This document shows positions 9,017 to 18,354 of a stretch of 64,000 bases of DNA, in pieces. Position 1 is the stretch's first letter. Each line of letters opens with the position of its first letter. The stretch comes from Akkermansia muciniphila (GTDB lineage: Bacteria; Verrucomicrobiota; Verrucomicrobiia; Verrucomicrobiales; Akkermansiaceae): positions 496,001-560,000 of the forward strand of contig NZ_CP114598.1 in assembly GCF_030848305.1 (NCBI RefSeq), read 5' to 3'. The notes under the pieces were generated by a model, which saw nothing but the letters and a program-made list of their open reading frames with translations, searched no databases and was not told the DNA's origin. The position numbers and the translations under genes are program-made.

Positions 9017-10396
9017 ATGAAACACCCTCGCACCCGTGTGGCCGTCATTGACGTGGTGGCCCTTTCCCTCCAGATGATGGAACACATGCCGCGGTTCTCC
9101 GCCTGGGCGGGGGAGCGGAGCGTTTCCTCCTTCCCTCCGGCCTTTCCGGCCCTCACCTGTTCCGCCCAGAGCACCTACGTGACAGGGCTTTCCCCGCGGG
9201 AGCACGCCATTCCCGGCAACGGATGGTACAACCGGAACATGTGTGAAATCCAATTCTGGAAGCAGTCCAACAAGCTGGTGCAGGGCCCGCGCCTCTGGGA
9301 GAAACTGCGTGAACGGTACGGCTCCGGCTTCACCTGCGCCAAACTTTTCTGGTGGTACAATATGTATTCCACGGCGGACTGGACCATCACGCCGCGCCCC
9401 ATGTACCCGGCGGACGGCCGCAAAATCTTCGACATTTACACCCAGCCCATGGAACTCCGGGAAACCATTAAAAAGGACCTGGGAGAATTCCCCTTCCCCA
9501 CCTTCTGGGGCCCCATGGCAGGGATCCGGTCCTCCCAATGGATAGCGGACTCCGCCCGGTGGATAGAACGGAAACACCGCCCTGACCTCAGCCTCATCTA
9601 TCTGCCCTATCTGGACTATGACCTTCAGAAATTCGGTCCATCCTCAACTCAGGCGGCCCATGCGGCGGAGGCTATGGACGGTCTTCTCTGCGACTTGATC
9701 GACTTTCTGGAACGGGAAGGCGTCACCCCCCTCGTCCTCAGTGAATACGGCATTTCCGACGTATCCCGCAGCATTGCCCTCAACCGCATCTTCCGGGAAC
9801 GGGGCTGGATCACCGTCAAACCGGAAATGGGTACGGAAATGCTGGACTGCGGCGCCTCCCGCGCCTTTGCCGTGGCGGATCACCAGACTGCCCATATCTA
9901 CATCAATGATCCTTCCGTAAAAGAAGAAGTGAAAGCGCTGCTCTCCGCTACCCCCGGAGTGGAAGAAATCAGGGAAACGGACTTCTCCGGCCTTTCTTTC
10001 ACGGCTCTGGAACGCCTGCCGGAATTCACCGCCGTCGCGGCCCCGGACGCATGGTTCACCTACTATTACTGGCTGGATGACACCAAGGCGCCGGACTTCG
10101 CCCGCTGCGTGGACATCCACCGCAAACCCGGCTATGACCCCGCGGAAATGTTCTTTGATCCGGACCTTGCCTTCCCCATGTTCCATGCCGCCGCCTTTCT
10201 GCTGAAAAAAAAGCTGGGGTTCCGCGCCCTGATGAAAGTTATCCCCCTCAACGGAGACCAGGTGAAAGGCTCCCATGGCAGAGACCGGGTGCCTGCAAAC
10301 CAGCAGCCCGTGTTCATCGGCCCGGCCTCCCTGCCGAAAATTCATGCCGCTGAGGATGTCCATCAAGCCATCCTCTCCGTCTTTGAAAAAGAATAA
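9017..10396 (+). CDS. Alkaline phosphatase family / type I phosphodiesterase-like protein
   Basis: A 459-residue protein of the alkaline-phosphatase superfamily (type I phosphodiesterase / nucleotide pyrophosphatase branch). The start ATG at 9017 gives MKHPRTRVAVIDVVALS; the nucleophile region is FPALTCSAQSTYVTG, with Thr or Ser in the expected place, and metal-binding segments are suggested by YLPYLDYDLQKFG, LSEYGISDVS and the late GSHGRD. No signal peptide is visible, so it is probably cytoplasmic. The natural substrate of this branch is unknown. It stands alone, divergent from rph. Confidence 0.82.
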   Translation: MKHPRTRVAVIDVVALSLQMMEHMPRFSAWAGERSVSSFPPAFPALTCSAQSTYVTGLSPREHAIPGNGWYNRNMCEIQFWKQSNKLVQGPRLWEKLRERYGSGFTCAKLFWWYNMYSTADWTITPRPMYPADGRKIFDIYTQPMELRETIKKDLGEFPFPTFWGPMAGIRSSQWIADSARWIERKHRPDLSLIYLPYLDYDLQKFGPSSTQAAHAAEAMDGLLCDLIDFLEREGVTPLVLSEYGISDVSRSIALNRIFRERGWITVKPEMGTEMLDCGASRAFAVADHQTAHIYINDPSVKEEVKALLSATPGVEEIRETDFSGLSFTALERLPEFTAVAAPDAWFTYYYWLDDTKAPDFARCVDIHRKPGYDPAEMFFDPDLAFPMFHAAAFLLKKKLGFRALMKVIPLNGDQVKGSHGRDRVPANQQPVFIGPASLPKIHAAEDVHQAILSVFEKE

Positions 10397-10640
10397 TGAC
10401 GGGAAGGGACGCCCTGTCAGCAGACATCCGGACAGGAATCATACTCCATACAAAGAAATTTCCCGCAACGGATGCCGTTCCGCAAAAACAGGGCTTCCAC
10501 GCCTGGGAAACCGTAGCGTTCTCCCCATCCGCTCCAACACGACATGATTATTCCTTCACATCGCTGTTTCACTCCGCAACCCTAGCAATAAGGGACAGGA
10601 GCCTTCACCGCTATCCCACTCATTCGCTACCCCCGCCCTG

Positions 10641-11282
10641 TCAGAGCAAACGTTTCAGCAGGGGTTCCATATCCATGTAATCCTGCCCATGAATCAGTTC
10701 GCCGAGAATGGGCGCATCGGAAAACTCCTCTACCATGCTCCTGTTCGTCACGCAGGCAGTATCCCATTCCTCTTTCACATTATTAAACACGATGCCCAGG
10801 CATTCCAAGCCGCGTCTCTTGATCGCATTCAGCGTCAGCAGGGCATGGTTGATGGCCCCCAGCTTGTTGCCTATCACCAGAAGAACAGGCAGCTTGAAAT
10901 CCGCAGCCATGTCGCTGAAATTCCGTCCGGGGCCAATGGGTACTTCCCAGCCCCCCACCCCTTCCACCAGCACGCATTCATGTGCGGCGGACAGCGCGTC
11001 ATAAGCGTTCCGGATAACCTCTTCATCCACCTGCGTATTCTCCAGCCGTGCGGCTACATAGGGACATGTGGCATTCCTCAAAAAAACGGGATTCAGTTCA
11101 TTCAGCGTCAGCCCCTTTGGCCCGGCTTCACGCAGAAGGCGGGCATCCTGCCTGTCTCCGCAGGCCACGGGCTTGAACCCGGCGGCATTAATGCCCGCCT
11201 CTCTTAAAGATTTGACGATCAGGCAGCTCACATAAGTTTTCCCGACTTCCGTATCGGTACCGGTAACAATGAAATTCCTCAT
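10641..11282 (-). CDS. bioD: Dethiobiotin synthetase BioD
   Basis: BioD closes the ureido ring of dethiobiotin from DAPA, CO2 and ATP, the penultimate step of biotin synthesis. The 213-residue protein has the P-loop TGTDTEVGKT at residues 6-15, the FKPVACG substrate segment and VEGVGGWEVPI, all family hallmarks. No other biotin genes are nearby; instead it follows a small CdaR-like ORF and cdaA on the same strand, with a gap of 12 bases. Cotranscription with the c-di-AMP genes is likely from spacing, though no functional tie is known. Confidence 0.95.
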   Translation of the reverse strand: MRNFIVTGTDTEVGKTYVSCLIVKSLREAGINAAGFKPVACGDRQDARLLREAGPKGLTLNELNPVFLRNATCPYVAARLENTQVDEEVIRNAYDALSAAHECVLVEGVGGWEVPIGPGRNFSDMAADFKLPVLLVIGNKLGAINHALLTLNAIKRRGLECLGIVFNNVKEEWDTACVTNRSMVEEFSDAPILGELIHGQDYMDMEPLLKRLL

Positions 11283-11294
11283 AACGATAAATAT

Positions 11295-11447
11295 TCAGGG
11301 ATGGGATCTTCTAATCTCCTCAAGCTGCCCGCGGGTGGACACGCCGTCATTCGTAGTCACCCAGTGATTAATGAAAGACCAGATAATCACGGCCAGCACC
11401 AGACAGAACAGCTTGGCCGGCCAGTTAAGCAATAGCAGTTTTTTCAT
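11295..11447 (-). CDS. 50-residue membrane protein resembling the N-terminal anchor of CdaR/YbbR
   Basis: A short ORF between cdaA and bioD. Its ATG at 11447 lies inside the last codons of cdaA (overlap 23 bases) and its TGA is 12 bases before bioD. The product has one membrane segment, NWPAKLFCLVLAVIIWSF, followed by about 25 polar residues. CdaR (YbbR) proteins, which are encoded directly after cdaA in many bacteria and regulate it, start with the same sort of N-W-x-x-K-L-x-(S/C)-L-x-LA-x-x-(L/I)-W anchor before their periplasmic YbbR repeats. Here the repeats are absent. Position, overlap and anchor pattern support a real gene; its role as a minimal CdaA partner is inference. Confidence 0.6.
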   Translation of the reverse strand: MKKLLLLNWPAKLFCLVLAVIIWSFINHWVTTNDGVSTRGQLEEIRRSHP

Positions 11448-12216
11448 TGGAAGAAGAAATATTCAGCAGTTCCTCAAGACGCCCCTTCAACTGTTCCGGA
11501 GTCAGGTTGCGTTCCAGTTTCCCGCCTACGGCCAGGGCGATAGCCCCCGTTTCCTCGGACACCACCACCACCACGCAGTCGCTCTCCTCAGACATGCCCA
11601 CGCCCGCGCGGTGGCGCAGCCCCAGGGTGCGGTCGCTCATTTCCTTCTGGGAAACCGGGAACACGCAGGCAGCAGCGGAAATGCGGTCGCCGAAAATTAC
11701 CACGCCTCCGTCGTGAAGGGCCGTCTTGGTATGGAAAATCGTCAGGGCCAGCTCCGGAGAAAAAATGGCGTCCAGCTTCACGCCGGAATCCTCAATAGGC
11801 TTCATGCTGATGCTCCGCTCAAAAGCGAACAGGGCGCCGAACCGCTGGTTGGAAAGCTTGCTTACCGCCTTGCAGAAATTATCCAGGAAATCTACCCGCT
11901 GAAGCTTGGCGAAGGAAGAGAAAAACGGGTGGCTTCCCAGCTTTGCCAGCCCTACGCGCAGCTCCGGCTGGAAAATCACCACCAAAGCCAGCGCCAGACC
12001 GGGGGCGAAAATGCGCGTCAGTATCCATGAAATAACATTGAGCTGAAAGAAAAAGGCCAGCACCACCAGGGCCAGAAAGCAGGCGAACAGCCCCACCATA
12101 ATGCGCGCGCCGCGCGTTGCGTGGAAAGCGCGGTAAATCTGGTATAGGAACACCCACAGGATGAAAATTTCAACGATCGCCCGGAGCGTATCCTTGATCA
12201 CAATCCAGTCCCACAT
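11425..12216 (-). CDS. cdaA: Diadenylate cyclase CdaA
   Basis: CdaA makes the second messenger c-di-AMP from two ATP at the inner membrane. From the ATG at 12216 (MWDWIVIKDTLRAIVEIF) it has 263 residues, with three membrane segments in the first 90 residues and then the DAC domain: IFQPELR, LHDGGVVIFGDRI and LGLRHRAGVG. The first catalytic motif reads DGG where most family members have DGA. The start is chosen because CdaA proteins begin right at this point; an alternative ATG at 12300 has a better GGGGA ribosome site and would add 28 residues. The gene overlaps a small CdaR-like ORF and precedes bioD. Confidence 0.92.
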   Translation of the reverse strand: MWDWIVIKDTLRAIVEIFILWVFLYQIYRAFHATRGARIMVGLFACFLALVVLAFFFQLNVISWILTRIFAPGLALALVVIFQPELRVGLAKLGSHPFFSSFAKLQRVDFLDNFCKAVSKLSNQRFGALFAFERSISMKPIEDSGVKLDAIFSPELALTIFHTKTALHDGGVVIFGDRISAAACVFPVSQKEMSDRTLGLRHRAGVGMSEESDCVVVVVSEETGAIALAVGGKLERNLTPEQLKGRLEELLNISSSNEKTAIA

Positions 12217-12533
12217 GCCCAACAAGCTACACAACAACCCACCCGAATGCAATACCGATCCTCTCGCGTTGCCGGAAGGCGCCGGGAATTTACCGTTCAT
12301 CTCAATTCCCCAAATCTGAAAACATCCCTGTACGTTCCGGAGACAGATAGAAGCTCTCAAAAAAAAGAACGGCTCTTTGGGAAACAAATAATAACAATAA
12401 GCAAAAATCGGATTAAATTAACGATGTAAATCCGCATAAAGCAAGACTTCAAAAAACAGGGATTTTCCCCGGCTCTGCGCATGAGCTTGCGACGGATACG
12501 CTGAAAAAACAAACACGAAAATAATACCGCAAA

Positions 12534-13022
12534 ATGATAACAGTCGAACAATTGAAAGGAGCAGGAAAAATCTGGCTCGCCTGGGTGAAACTTCAAGATA
12601 GGGATCCTGCTGAAGTTACGCAAATATTTGAACAAATTAAAGGGAAACTGGATATAAAATTGGGAAGAGGCTGGCAAAAATATGACCCGGTAATAAAAAA
12701 AGGAAGGCCCCAATCCTATAAAAAACTCTTTCAGGAATTGGATAATGACAGCCAGGAATCTGCAAATGCATTTATCAAATATTTCAATGAGGGAATCCCG
12801 GAAGACGCTCCTGTATCACCAGCCATACACCTCATTCTCATCTTATGCGTCTGTGAAGTAGGACGTGGATACGGACAGGCGCCGGACAATATGCTGACTT
12901 ATGCACACGATCTCATTGATTACCCCAATCTCACATGGAGCTCACTGCTGGACACAGCGGGAAGTTCCCCGGATTTCGCATTTCTAGGCAAAGGTGATTC
13001 CGACGAAGACTACAGGGAATAA
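12534..13022 (+). CDS. Hypothetical protein, orphan, AT-rich
   Basis: A 162-residue protein beginning MITVEQLKGAGKIWLAWVKL. I do not recognise it. It is soluble, mixed in charge, without signal peptide, and has one hydrophobic stretch, AIHLILILCVCEVGRGYG, that is more likely a buried helix than a membrane span. Codon use is clearly more AT-rich than in the neighbours (many AAA, ATA, AAT), and the region just upstream is also AT-rich. This suggests later arrival by transfer, but no mobile-element gene is adjacent. Confidence 0.6.
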   Translation: MITVEQLKGAGKIWLAWVKLQDRDPAEVTQIFEQIKGKLDIKLGRGWQKYDPVIKKGRPQSYKKLFQELDNDSQESANAFIKYFNEGIPEDAPVSPAIHLILILCVCEVGRGYGQAPDNMLTYAHDLIDYPNLTWSSLLDTAGSSPDFAFLGKGDSDEDYRE

Positions 13023-13365
13023 TGTATGATCGCCGTCATCGGCAGAAGAGACAGCGGCAGACGGGCCCGGACAATTTAGAAACATAGGCGTCCCTTCCTA
13101 TCTGCCGTCTGTCTCAATCCTGCGGAAGTCAGAAGTTGGAGCACCAGCTTTTGACTTCCGCCATTTTCGGGCCAAAACCTGGCCGCCGTCATGATGCCGG
13201 ACTCCTTTCTTTTCCGGAACCCGAACTGCCATCAGCAGGGAGACCGTCCGGAAACGCCGGATTACCGCTGCATAGCACAGGTGATCCGGGGAATGTTCCA
13301 GGCCGCCCTGCATCTTGCGGCGGACATCAAATAATAACGGTAGGCACTCCCTACGCCCGGCAGCC
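13023..13365. other. Intergenic stretch containing an 18-base-pair hairpin
   Basis: No convincing gene in about 340 bases between the orphan ORF and the LolD-like gene. It contains a long inverted repeat at 13122-13161 (arms GCGGAAGTCAGAAGTTGG and CCAGCTTTTGACTTCCGC, loop AGCA). The arms pair over 18 positions if two G-U pairs are allowed. TTTT appears a few bases later on the plus strand, so it may act as a terminator for the orphan ORF. Confidence 0.5.
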
Positions 13366-14019
<654 letters not shown>

Positions 14020-14049
14020 GGGGCGCAGTATAAGAAAATCCTCTCCGGA

Positions 14050-14895
14050 TTAAAGTTCTATGTTGTCAATAAGACGCACGTCTCCGAAATAGACGGCTGC
14101 GGCCATCAGGGCCGGCTTCCGGTTCACTGCCAGCGGCTGCATGGTCTCCGCATCCACAATCTCCAGATAATCGATGCTCGTGCCGGGCACCCCTTCAATC
14201 ATGGCGGCGGCATGCTCCTTCACTTTGGAGACGTCCCCTCCGGCCTGGAACTCGTCCCGGGCCTGAAGCATGGCCTGCCGTATTACCACGGCCTGTTCCT
14301 TCTGCTCCGGCGTCAGACGGGCATTCCGGGAGGAATAAGCCAGCCCGTTACTGTGCCTTACAATCTCCGCCCCGTGAATGCGCACCGGAAAATCCAGGTC
14401 GCGCACCATGCGGCGGATAATCGCAAGCTGCTGGTAATCCTTCTTGCCGAAAATGGCGTCCGTGGGCTGCACCAGGTTAAACAGCTTGGCAAGCACCGTG
14501 CAGACGCCGGAAAAATGCCCCGGGCGGGACGCGCCGCACAATGTTGCGGACAAAAAGCCTTCTTCCACGGAAATGCTGCGTTCTCCGGCATACATTTCTT
14601 CAGAAGCAGGGGAAAACACATAATCCACGCCTGCTCCTTCGCACACCTCCAAATCCTTTTCAGGAGTCCGGGGATAAGTCTGGAGGTCGGAGGAATTGTT
14701 GAACTGGATAGGATTGACGAAAATACTGGCAACCACTACGCCATCCTCCCCGGCCAGTTTGCGCGCCTGTTCCAGCAGAGCGCGGTGTCCGGCGTGGAGA
14801 GCCCCCATTGTAGGGACGAGAACCACATGGTCATGCTTGCGGTGATGCTTGAGGAGGGCAGCTCTCAACTGGGCCTTGGTGGAAAATGTTTGCAT
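14050..14895 (-). CDS. panC: Pantothenate synthetase PanC
   Basis: PanC joins pantoate and beta-alanine using ATP, the last step to vitamin B5. The 281-residue protein has PTMGALHAGH (the HIGH-like ATP site), FVNPIQFN, the FGKKDYQQ substrate segment and SSRNARL, the KMSKS-like part. The start at 14895 (MQTFSTKAQL) is chosen over a start 27 bases upstream because family members begin shortly before the Rossmann fold. It precedes the LolD-like ATPase by 30 bases. Confidence 0.95.
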   Translation of the reverse strand: MQTFSTKAQLRAALLKHHRKHDHVVLVPTMGALHAGHRALLEQARKLAGEDGVVVASIFVNPIQFNNSSDLQTYPRTPEKDLEVCEGAGVDYVFSPASEEMYAGERSISVEEGFLSATLCGASRPGHFSGVCTVLAKLFNLVQPTDAIFGKKDYQQLAIIRRMVRDLDFPVRIHGAEIVRHSNGLAYSSRNARLTPEQKEQAVVIRQAMLQARDEFQAGGDVSKVKEHAAAMIEGVPGTSIDYLEIVDAETMQPLAVNRKPALMAAAVYFGDVRLIDNIEL

Positions 14896-15005
14896 GCGCC
14901 TAAAGTGGCCCCATGATGACAAAAGTTCAATCCTGAAATATTGCTAGAAGGTTGACGCATGCCATTCCACATGTAAACTGGTAAAGTCAGAAGACGCTAA
15001 AAATT

Positions 15006-15641
15006 ATGAGATTCTTCAAAACAGCATTAGGTGTATCAGCAGCAATGGCATTAAGCGCCACGGCCAACGCTGAACTGAAGGTAGCGACGGTGGATGTGCA
15101 GAAACTCTTCGCTGACTACTACAAGACCCATGAAGCCCAGGCGGAAGTAGACAAGGCTGCCCAGACGGTGCAGGAAACCAACAATACCCGCGCGGAAACC
15201 ATCAAGAAAATGGAAGCGGACTTCAATGATATGGTCAAAAGGCTCCAAGATCCCATGCTGAATGAAAAGGACAAAAAGGAGCTGGAACAAAAAGCCCAGA
15301 TCAAGCGCCAGGAAGTCATTGCGCTGGAACAGGAACGCCGCGGATTTGTGGAACGCCAGCTTAAATCCCTTCAGGAACAAATGAAAGTGCGTTCCGCCAA
15401 AATCATGGGGGAAATCACAAAAATCACGGAAGGCATCGCCACCCAGGGCAACTATGACCTCGTTCTGGACAAAAGCGCCCAGGCCCTCCGGTCCAACCAG
15501 GTATTCGTTTACACGAAGCCCGGCATGGACATTACCCCTGCGGTGATGAAAGAACTCAACAAGGACGCCCCCAAAGGGTTTGACCCCACCAAGAAAAAGA
15601 CCCCGGCCGCTCCCGCCGCTCCCGCGGCCCCGGCCAACTAA
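15006..15641 (+). CDS. OmpH/Skp family periplasmic chaperone
   Basis: Skp-type chaperones hold unfolded outer-membrane proteins in the periplasm. The 211-residue protein has a signal peptide (cleavage probably after SATANA), then LKVATVDVQKLFADYY, the usual Skp opening, and a long charged coiled coil (about 45-140) that would form the tentacle arms. The C-terminus is an Ala-Pro tail unlike E. coli Skp. It stands 39 bases before lpxD, and the skp-lpxD order is the classic one in Gram-negative bacteria, which supports the call. Confidence 0.88.
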   Translation: MRFFKTALGVSAAMALSATANAELKVATVDVQKLFADYYKTHEAQAEVDKAAQTVQETNNTRAETIKKMEADFNDMVKRLQDPMLNEKDKKELEQKAQIKRQEVIALEQERRGFVERQLKSLQEQMKVRSAKIMGEITKITEGIATQGNYDLVLDKSAQALRSNQVFVYTKPGMDITPAVMKELNKDAPKGFDPTKKKTPAAPAAPAAPAN

Positions 15642-15680
15642 CCCTTGACATTACCCCCGGGAAGGCGGAATCATATACCC

Positions 15681-16718
15681 ATGAAGCTTACACTTGAAGC
15701 CGTGGCCGCCCTCACCGGGGGAAAAATCCTTTCCGGCGACCCCGAACTGACTGTATTCGGGGTCGCTTCCCTTCTTGACGCATCCCGCGAGGAAGCCTCC
15801 TTCCTTGGCAACGAAAAATACTTCCAGGACTTCCTGAACACCTCCGCCGGAATCGTGCTGGTGCCTCCGGGTCTGCCTGCGTACCCGGAACATGCCGCAT
15901 TCGTGGAAGTGGACAACCCCTCCATGGCATTCAACGCCCTGGTGAAATACTTCATGGCTTCCGCCTACCGGTTTACCCCCGGAATTCATCCTACAGCCAT
16001 TATCGACCCCACGGCCAGCTTCAACCCGGACAAAATCCATGTAGGAGCCTATACCTACATCGGCGCTCACTGCGTAATCGGAGACGGAACGGACATCGGC
16101 AACGGCTGCGATATCGGAGACGGCGTCTCCATGGGGGAAAACTGCCGCCTGCATGCCCACGTAACTATCAGGGAACGCTGCAAACTCGGTAACCGGGTAA
16201 CCATCCAGCCCGGAGCCGTCATCGGTTCCGATGGGTTCGGTTTCCTGATGGGAGACAATGGGCGCTATGTGGGCATTGACCAGGTGGGCATTGTGGAACT
16301 GGGGGATGACGTGGACGTAGGAGCCAACACCACGATTGACCGCGCCAGATTCGGCCGCACCATTGTGGGGGAAGGCACCAAAATAGACAACCTGATCCAG
16401 CTCGGTCACAACGTCGTTGTCGGCAGGCATTGCATCATCGTCGCCCAATCCGGCATAGCCGGCAGCACCAAAGTGGGGGACTACGCCACCATTGCCGCCC
16501 AGGTCGGCATCTCAGGACACCTCAAAATCGGTTCCAAATCCACGCTAGGAGCCAAAACGGGAGTCCTCTCGGACATTCCGGAAAACTCTACTTACTGGGG
16601 CATGCCGGCTTTCCCCTACAAGGACGCCACCCGCCAATACGCTGCCCTCAAAAAACTTCCGGCATTGATTAAAGAAGTCCGGGCGCTCAAAAAAGAGTTG
16701 GATTCTTCCGGCAAATAA
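15681..16718 (+). CDS. lpxD: UDP-3-O-acylglucosamine N-acyltransferase LpxD
   Basis: LpxD adds the second 3-hydroxyacyl chain to the glucosamine of lipid A. The 345-residue protein has an N-terminal uridine-binding domain (about 1-100), then a left-handed beta-helix of hexapeptide repeats and a helical C-terminus. The catalytic-type His is in IQLGHNVVVG. The ATG at 15681 gives the family start MKLTLEAVAALTGG. It follows the Skp-like gene and shows that the organism makes lipid A. Confidence 0.95.
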   Translation: MKLTLEAVAALTGGKILSGDPELTVFGVASLLDASREEASFLGNEKYFQDFLNTSAGIVLVPPGLPAYPEHAAFVEVDNPSMAFNALVKYFMASAYRFTPGIHPTAIIDPTASFNPDKIHVGAYTYIGAHCVIGDGTDIGNGCDIGDGVSMGENCRLHAHVTIRERCKLGNRVTIQPGAVIGSDGFGFLMGDNGRYVGIDQVGIVELGDDVDVGANTTIDRARFGRTIVGEGTKIDNLIQLGHNVVVGRHCIIVAQSGIAGSTKVGDYATIAAQVGISGHLKIGSKSTLGAKTGVLSDIPENSTYWGMPAFPYKDATRQYAALKKLPALIKEVRALKKELDSSGK

Positions 16719-16777
16719 CGGGCATCATATCGTCTGAACGCTCGGCCCTCACCTCCGCGTTTCTGTCTTCCGCCGCT

Positions 16778-17569
16778 TCAGGCCTGTCCGGTCCCCCAGC
16801 GGCGGTGCAGAAACCGTTCCAGAGGAGAAAACAGAATCTTGTCGGACAGCAGCCCAATCACCACAATCACGAACATAATGCCTACAACCTGGTTCATCGC
16901 GTTCAGCTCGCGGCCGAAATGCAGCAGTTGCCCCAATCCGAACCCGGTCAGGATGGGAACAAAAATTTCCGCAGCCATCAGGGAACGCCAGGCAAAAGCC
17001 CAACCCTGCTTCATCCCGCTCACGACAAACGGAGCGGAAGCGGGAAGCGTCACATGGACCAGGCAATAAATGGGGCCTGCGCCCATGGTGCGCGCCGCAC
17101 GGGCGTAAATGGGCGGCACGTTCCGCATGCCGTTGGCCGTAGCCAGGATTACGGACCACAGCGTCCCCATAATCACCACGAACAGCATAGCCCCTTCCGT
17201 CTGGCCGAACCACAGGGTCGCCAACGGAACCCAGCACACGCTGGGCAAAGCCTGGAAGCCCAGGGAAACCAGCCCCAGGGTATTCTGGATAAGCTGGAAA
17301 CGGGAGCACAGCATGCCCAGGGGAATTCCCGTCACCAGGCCTATTCCATACCCCATTACCAGCCTTTTCACGGTAATCCACGAAGCCTCCTCCAAAGACC
17401 CGTCCTGAAATGAAGAACGCAGATACTCCCACACTTCCAGCGGAGAGGGAAACAAATAAGGCTTCCAGACCCTCAGGTTGCTCAAATACTGCCATGCCCA
17501 GACCACGAGAATGAAAAACACGAGCGAACAGGCGTGAGCTCTCCACTTGGACCATTTATTCCGGTTCAT
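16778..17569 (-). CDS. ABC transporter permease, SsuC/TauC-like
   Basis: A 263-residue inner-membrane permease of the nitrate/sulfonate/taurine importer family, with about six membrane segments and the cytoplasmic coupling (EAA-like) region around ARAARTMGAGPIYCLVHVTLPAS. Its start overlaps the end of the ATPase gene by four bases. It completes a three-gene importer with the two genes upstream. The substrate cannot be told from the sequence; sulfonates are the usual assumption. Confidence 0.9.
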   Translation of the reverse strand: MNRNKWSKWRAHACSLVFFILVVWAWQYLSNLRVWKPYLFPSPLEVWEYLRSSFQDGSLEEASWITVKRLVMGYGIGLVTGIPLGMLCSRFQLIQNTLGLVSLGFQALPSVCWVPLATLWFGQTEGAMLFVVIMGTLWSVILATANGMRNVPPIYARAARTMGAGPIYCLVHVTLPASAPFVVSGMKQGWAFAWRSLMAAEIFVPILTGFGLGQLLHFGRELNAMNQVVGIMFVIVVIGLLSDKILFSPLERFLHRRWGTGQA

Positions 17570-18354
17570 GCCGTGGCTCCTTTCAAATCACGGGTGATGC
17601 GGGCGGACAATTCCGCCAAACCGCTGCTGTTGATATCCCTGGGATGAGGAAAATCCACGAAATACTCCTCACAGATGCGCCCCGGATGCGGAGTAAGCAA
17701 CACCACGCGATCCCCCAGGCACACGGCCTCGCGCATATTGTGCGTAACGAAAACAATCGTCATGCCGCAGCGCAAATGAATCTCCTGAATATCCTGATAA
17801 AGCTGTTCGCGGGTCATGGCGTCCAGGGCGGCAAAAGGCTCGTCCATCAGCAAAATGCGGGGGCTGGCAGCCAGGGCGCGGGCAAGCGCCACGCGCTGCT
17901 TCATCCCGCCGGAAAGTTCATGAATATGAGCATGGGCGCACTCTTTCAGCCCCACCAGTTCCAGATTCTTCTCCGCCATGGCGAGCCGGTCACCCCGAGT
18001 CAGTCCGGGCGTCAGCTTCAAGCCGAACATCACGTTTCCCATCACGTCCAGCCACGGAAACAGGGCGGACTCCTGGAACATCACGGTGCGGTCCCGTCCG
18101 GGCCCTTTCACAGGCTCCCCGTCCAGCTCCACCACCCCGGAAGAGGGGAACTCCAGCCCCGCAATAATATTCAGCAGGGAAGTCTTTCCGCACCCGCTGG
18201 CTCCCACCAGGCACACGAACTCGCCCCCCCTGATATTCAAATTAATGTCCTCCAGAGCCACCACCTTTCCGCGCCTTCCGTCAAACACCTTGCTCACGCC
18301 CGCAATACGGAGCTTGCAGCCTCCGGGGCCGCAATGTTCTGCACCCGCAATCAT
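17566..18354 (-). CDS. ABC transporter ATP-binding protein, SsuB/TauB-like
   Basis: The ATPase of the importer, 262 residues. Walker A is GASGCGKTS, the signature LSGGMKQRVALARAL and Walker B ILLMDEPFAALD; the FQESALFPWLDVMGNV segment is characteristic of the SsuB/TauB/NrtD branch. It overlaps both partners by four bases, the binding-protein gene upstream and the permease gene downstream, so the three are one operon with coupled translation. Confidence 0.92.
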   Translation of the reverse strand: MIAGAEHCGPGGCKLRIAGVSKVFDGRRGKVVALEDINLNIRGGEFVCLVGASGCGKTSLLNIIAGLEFPSSGVVELDGEPVKGPGRDRTVMFQESALFPWLDVMGNVMFGLKLTPGLTRGDRLAMAEKNLELVGLKECAHAHIHELSGGMKQRVALARALAASPRILLMDEPFAALDAMTREQLYQDIQEIHLRCGMTIVFVTHNMREAVCLGDRVVLLTPHPGRICEEYFVDFPHPRDINSSGLAELSARITRDLKGATA

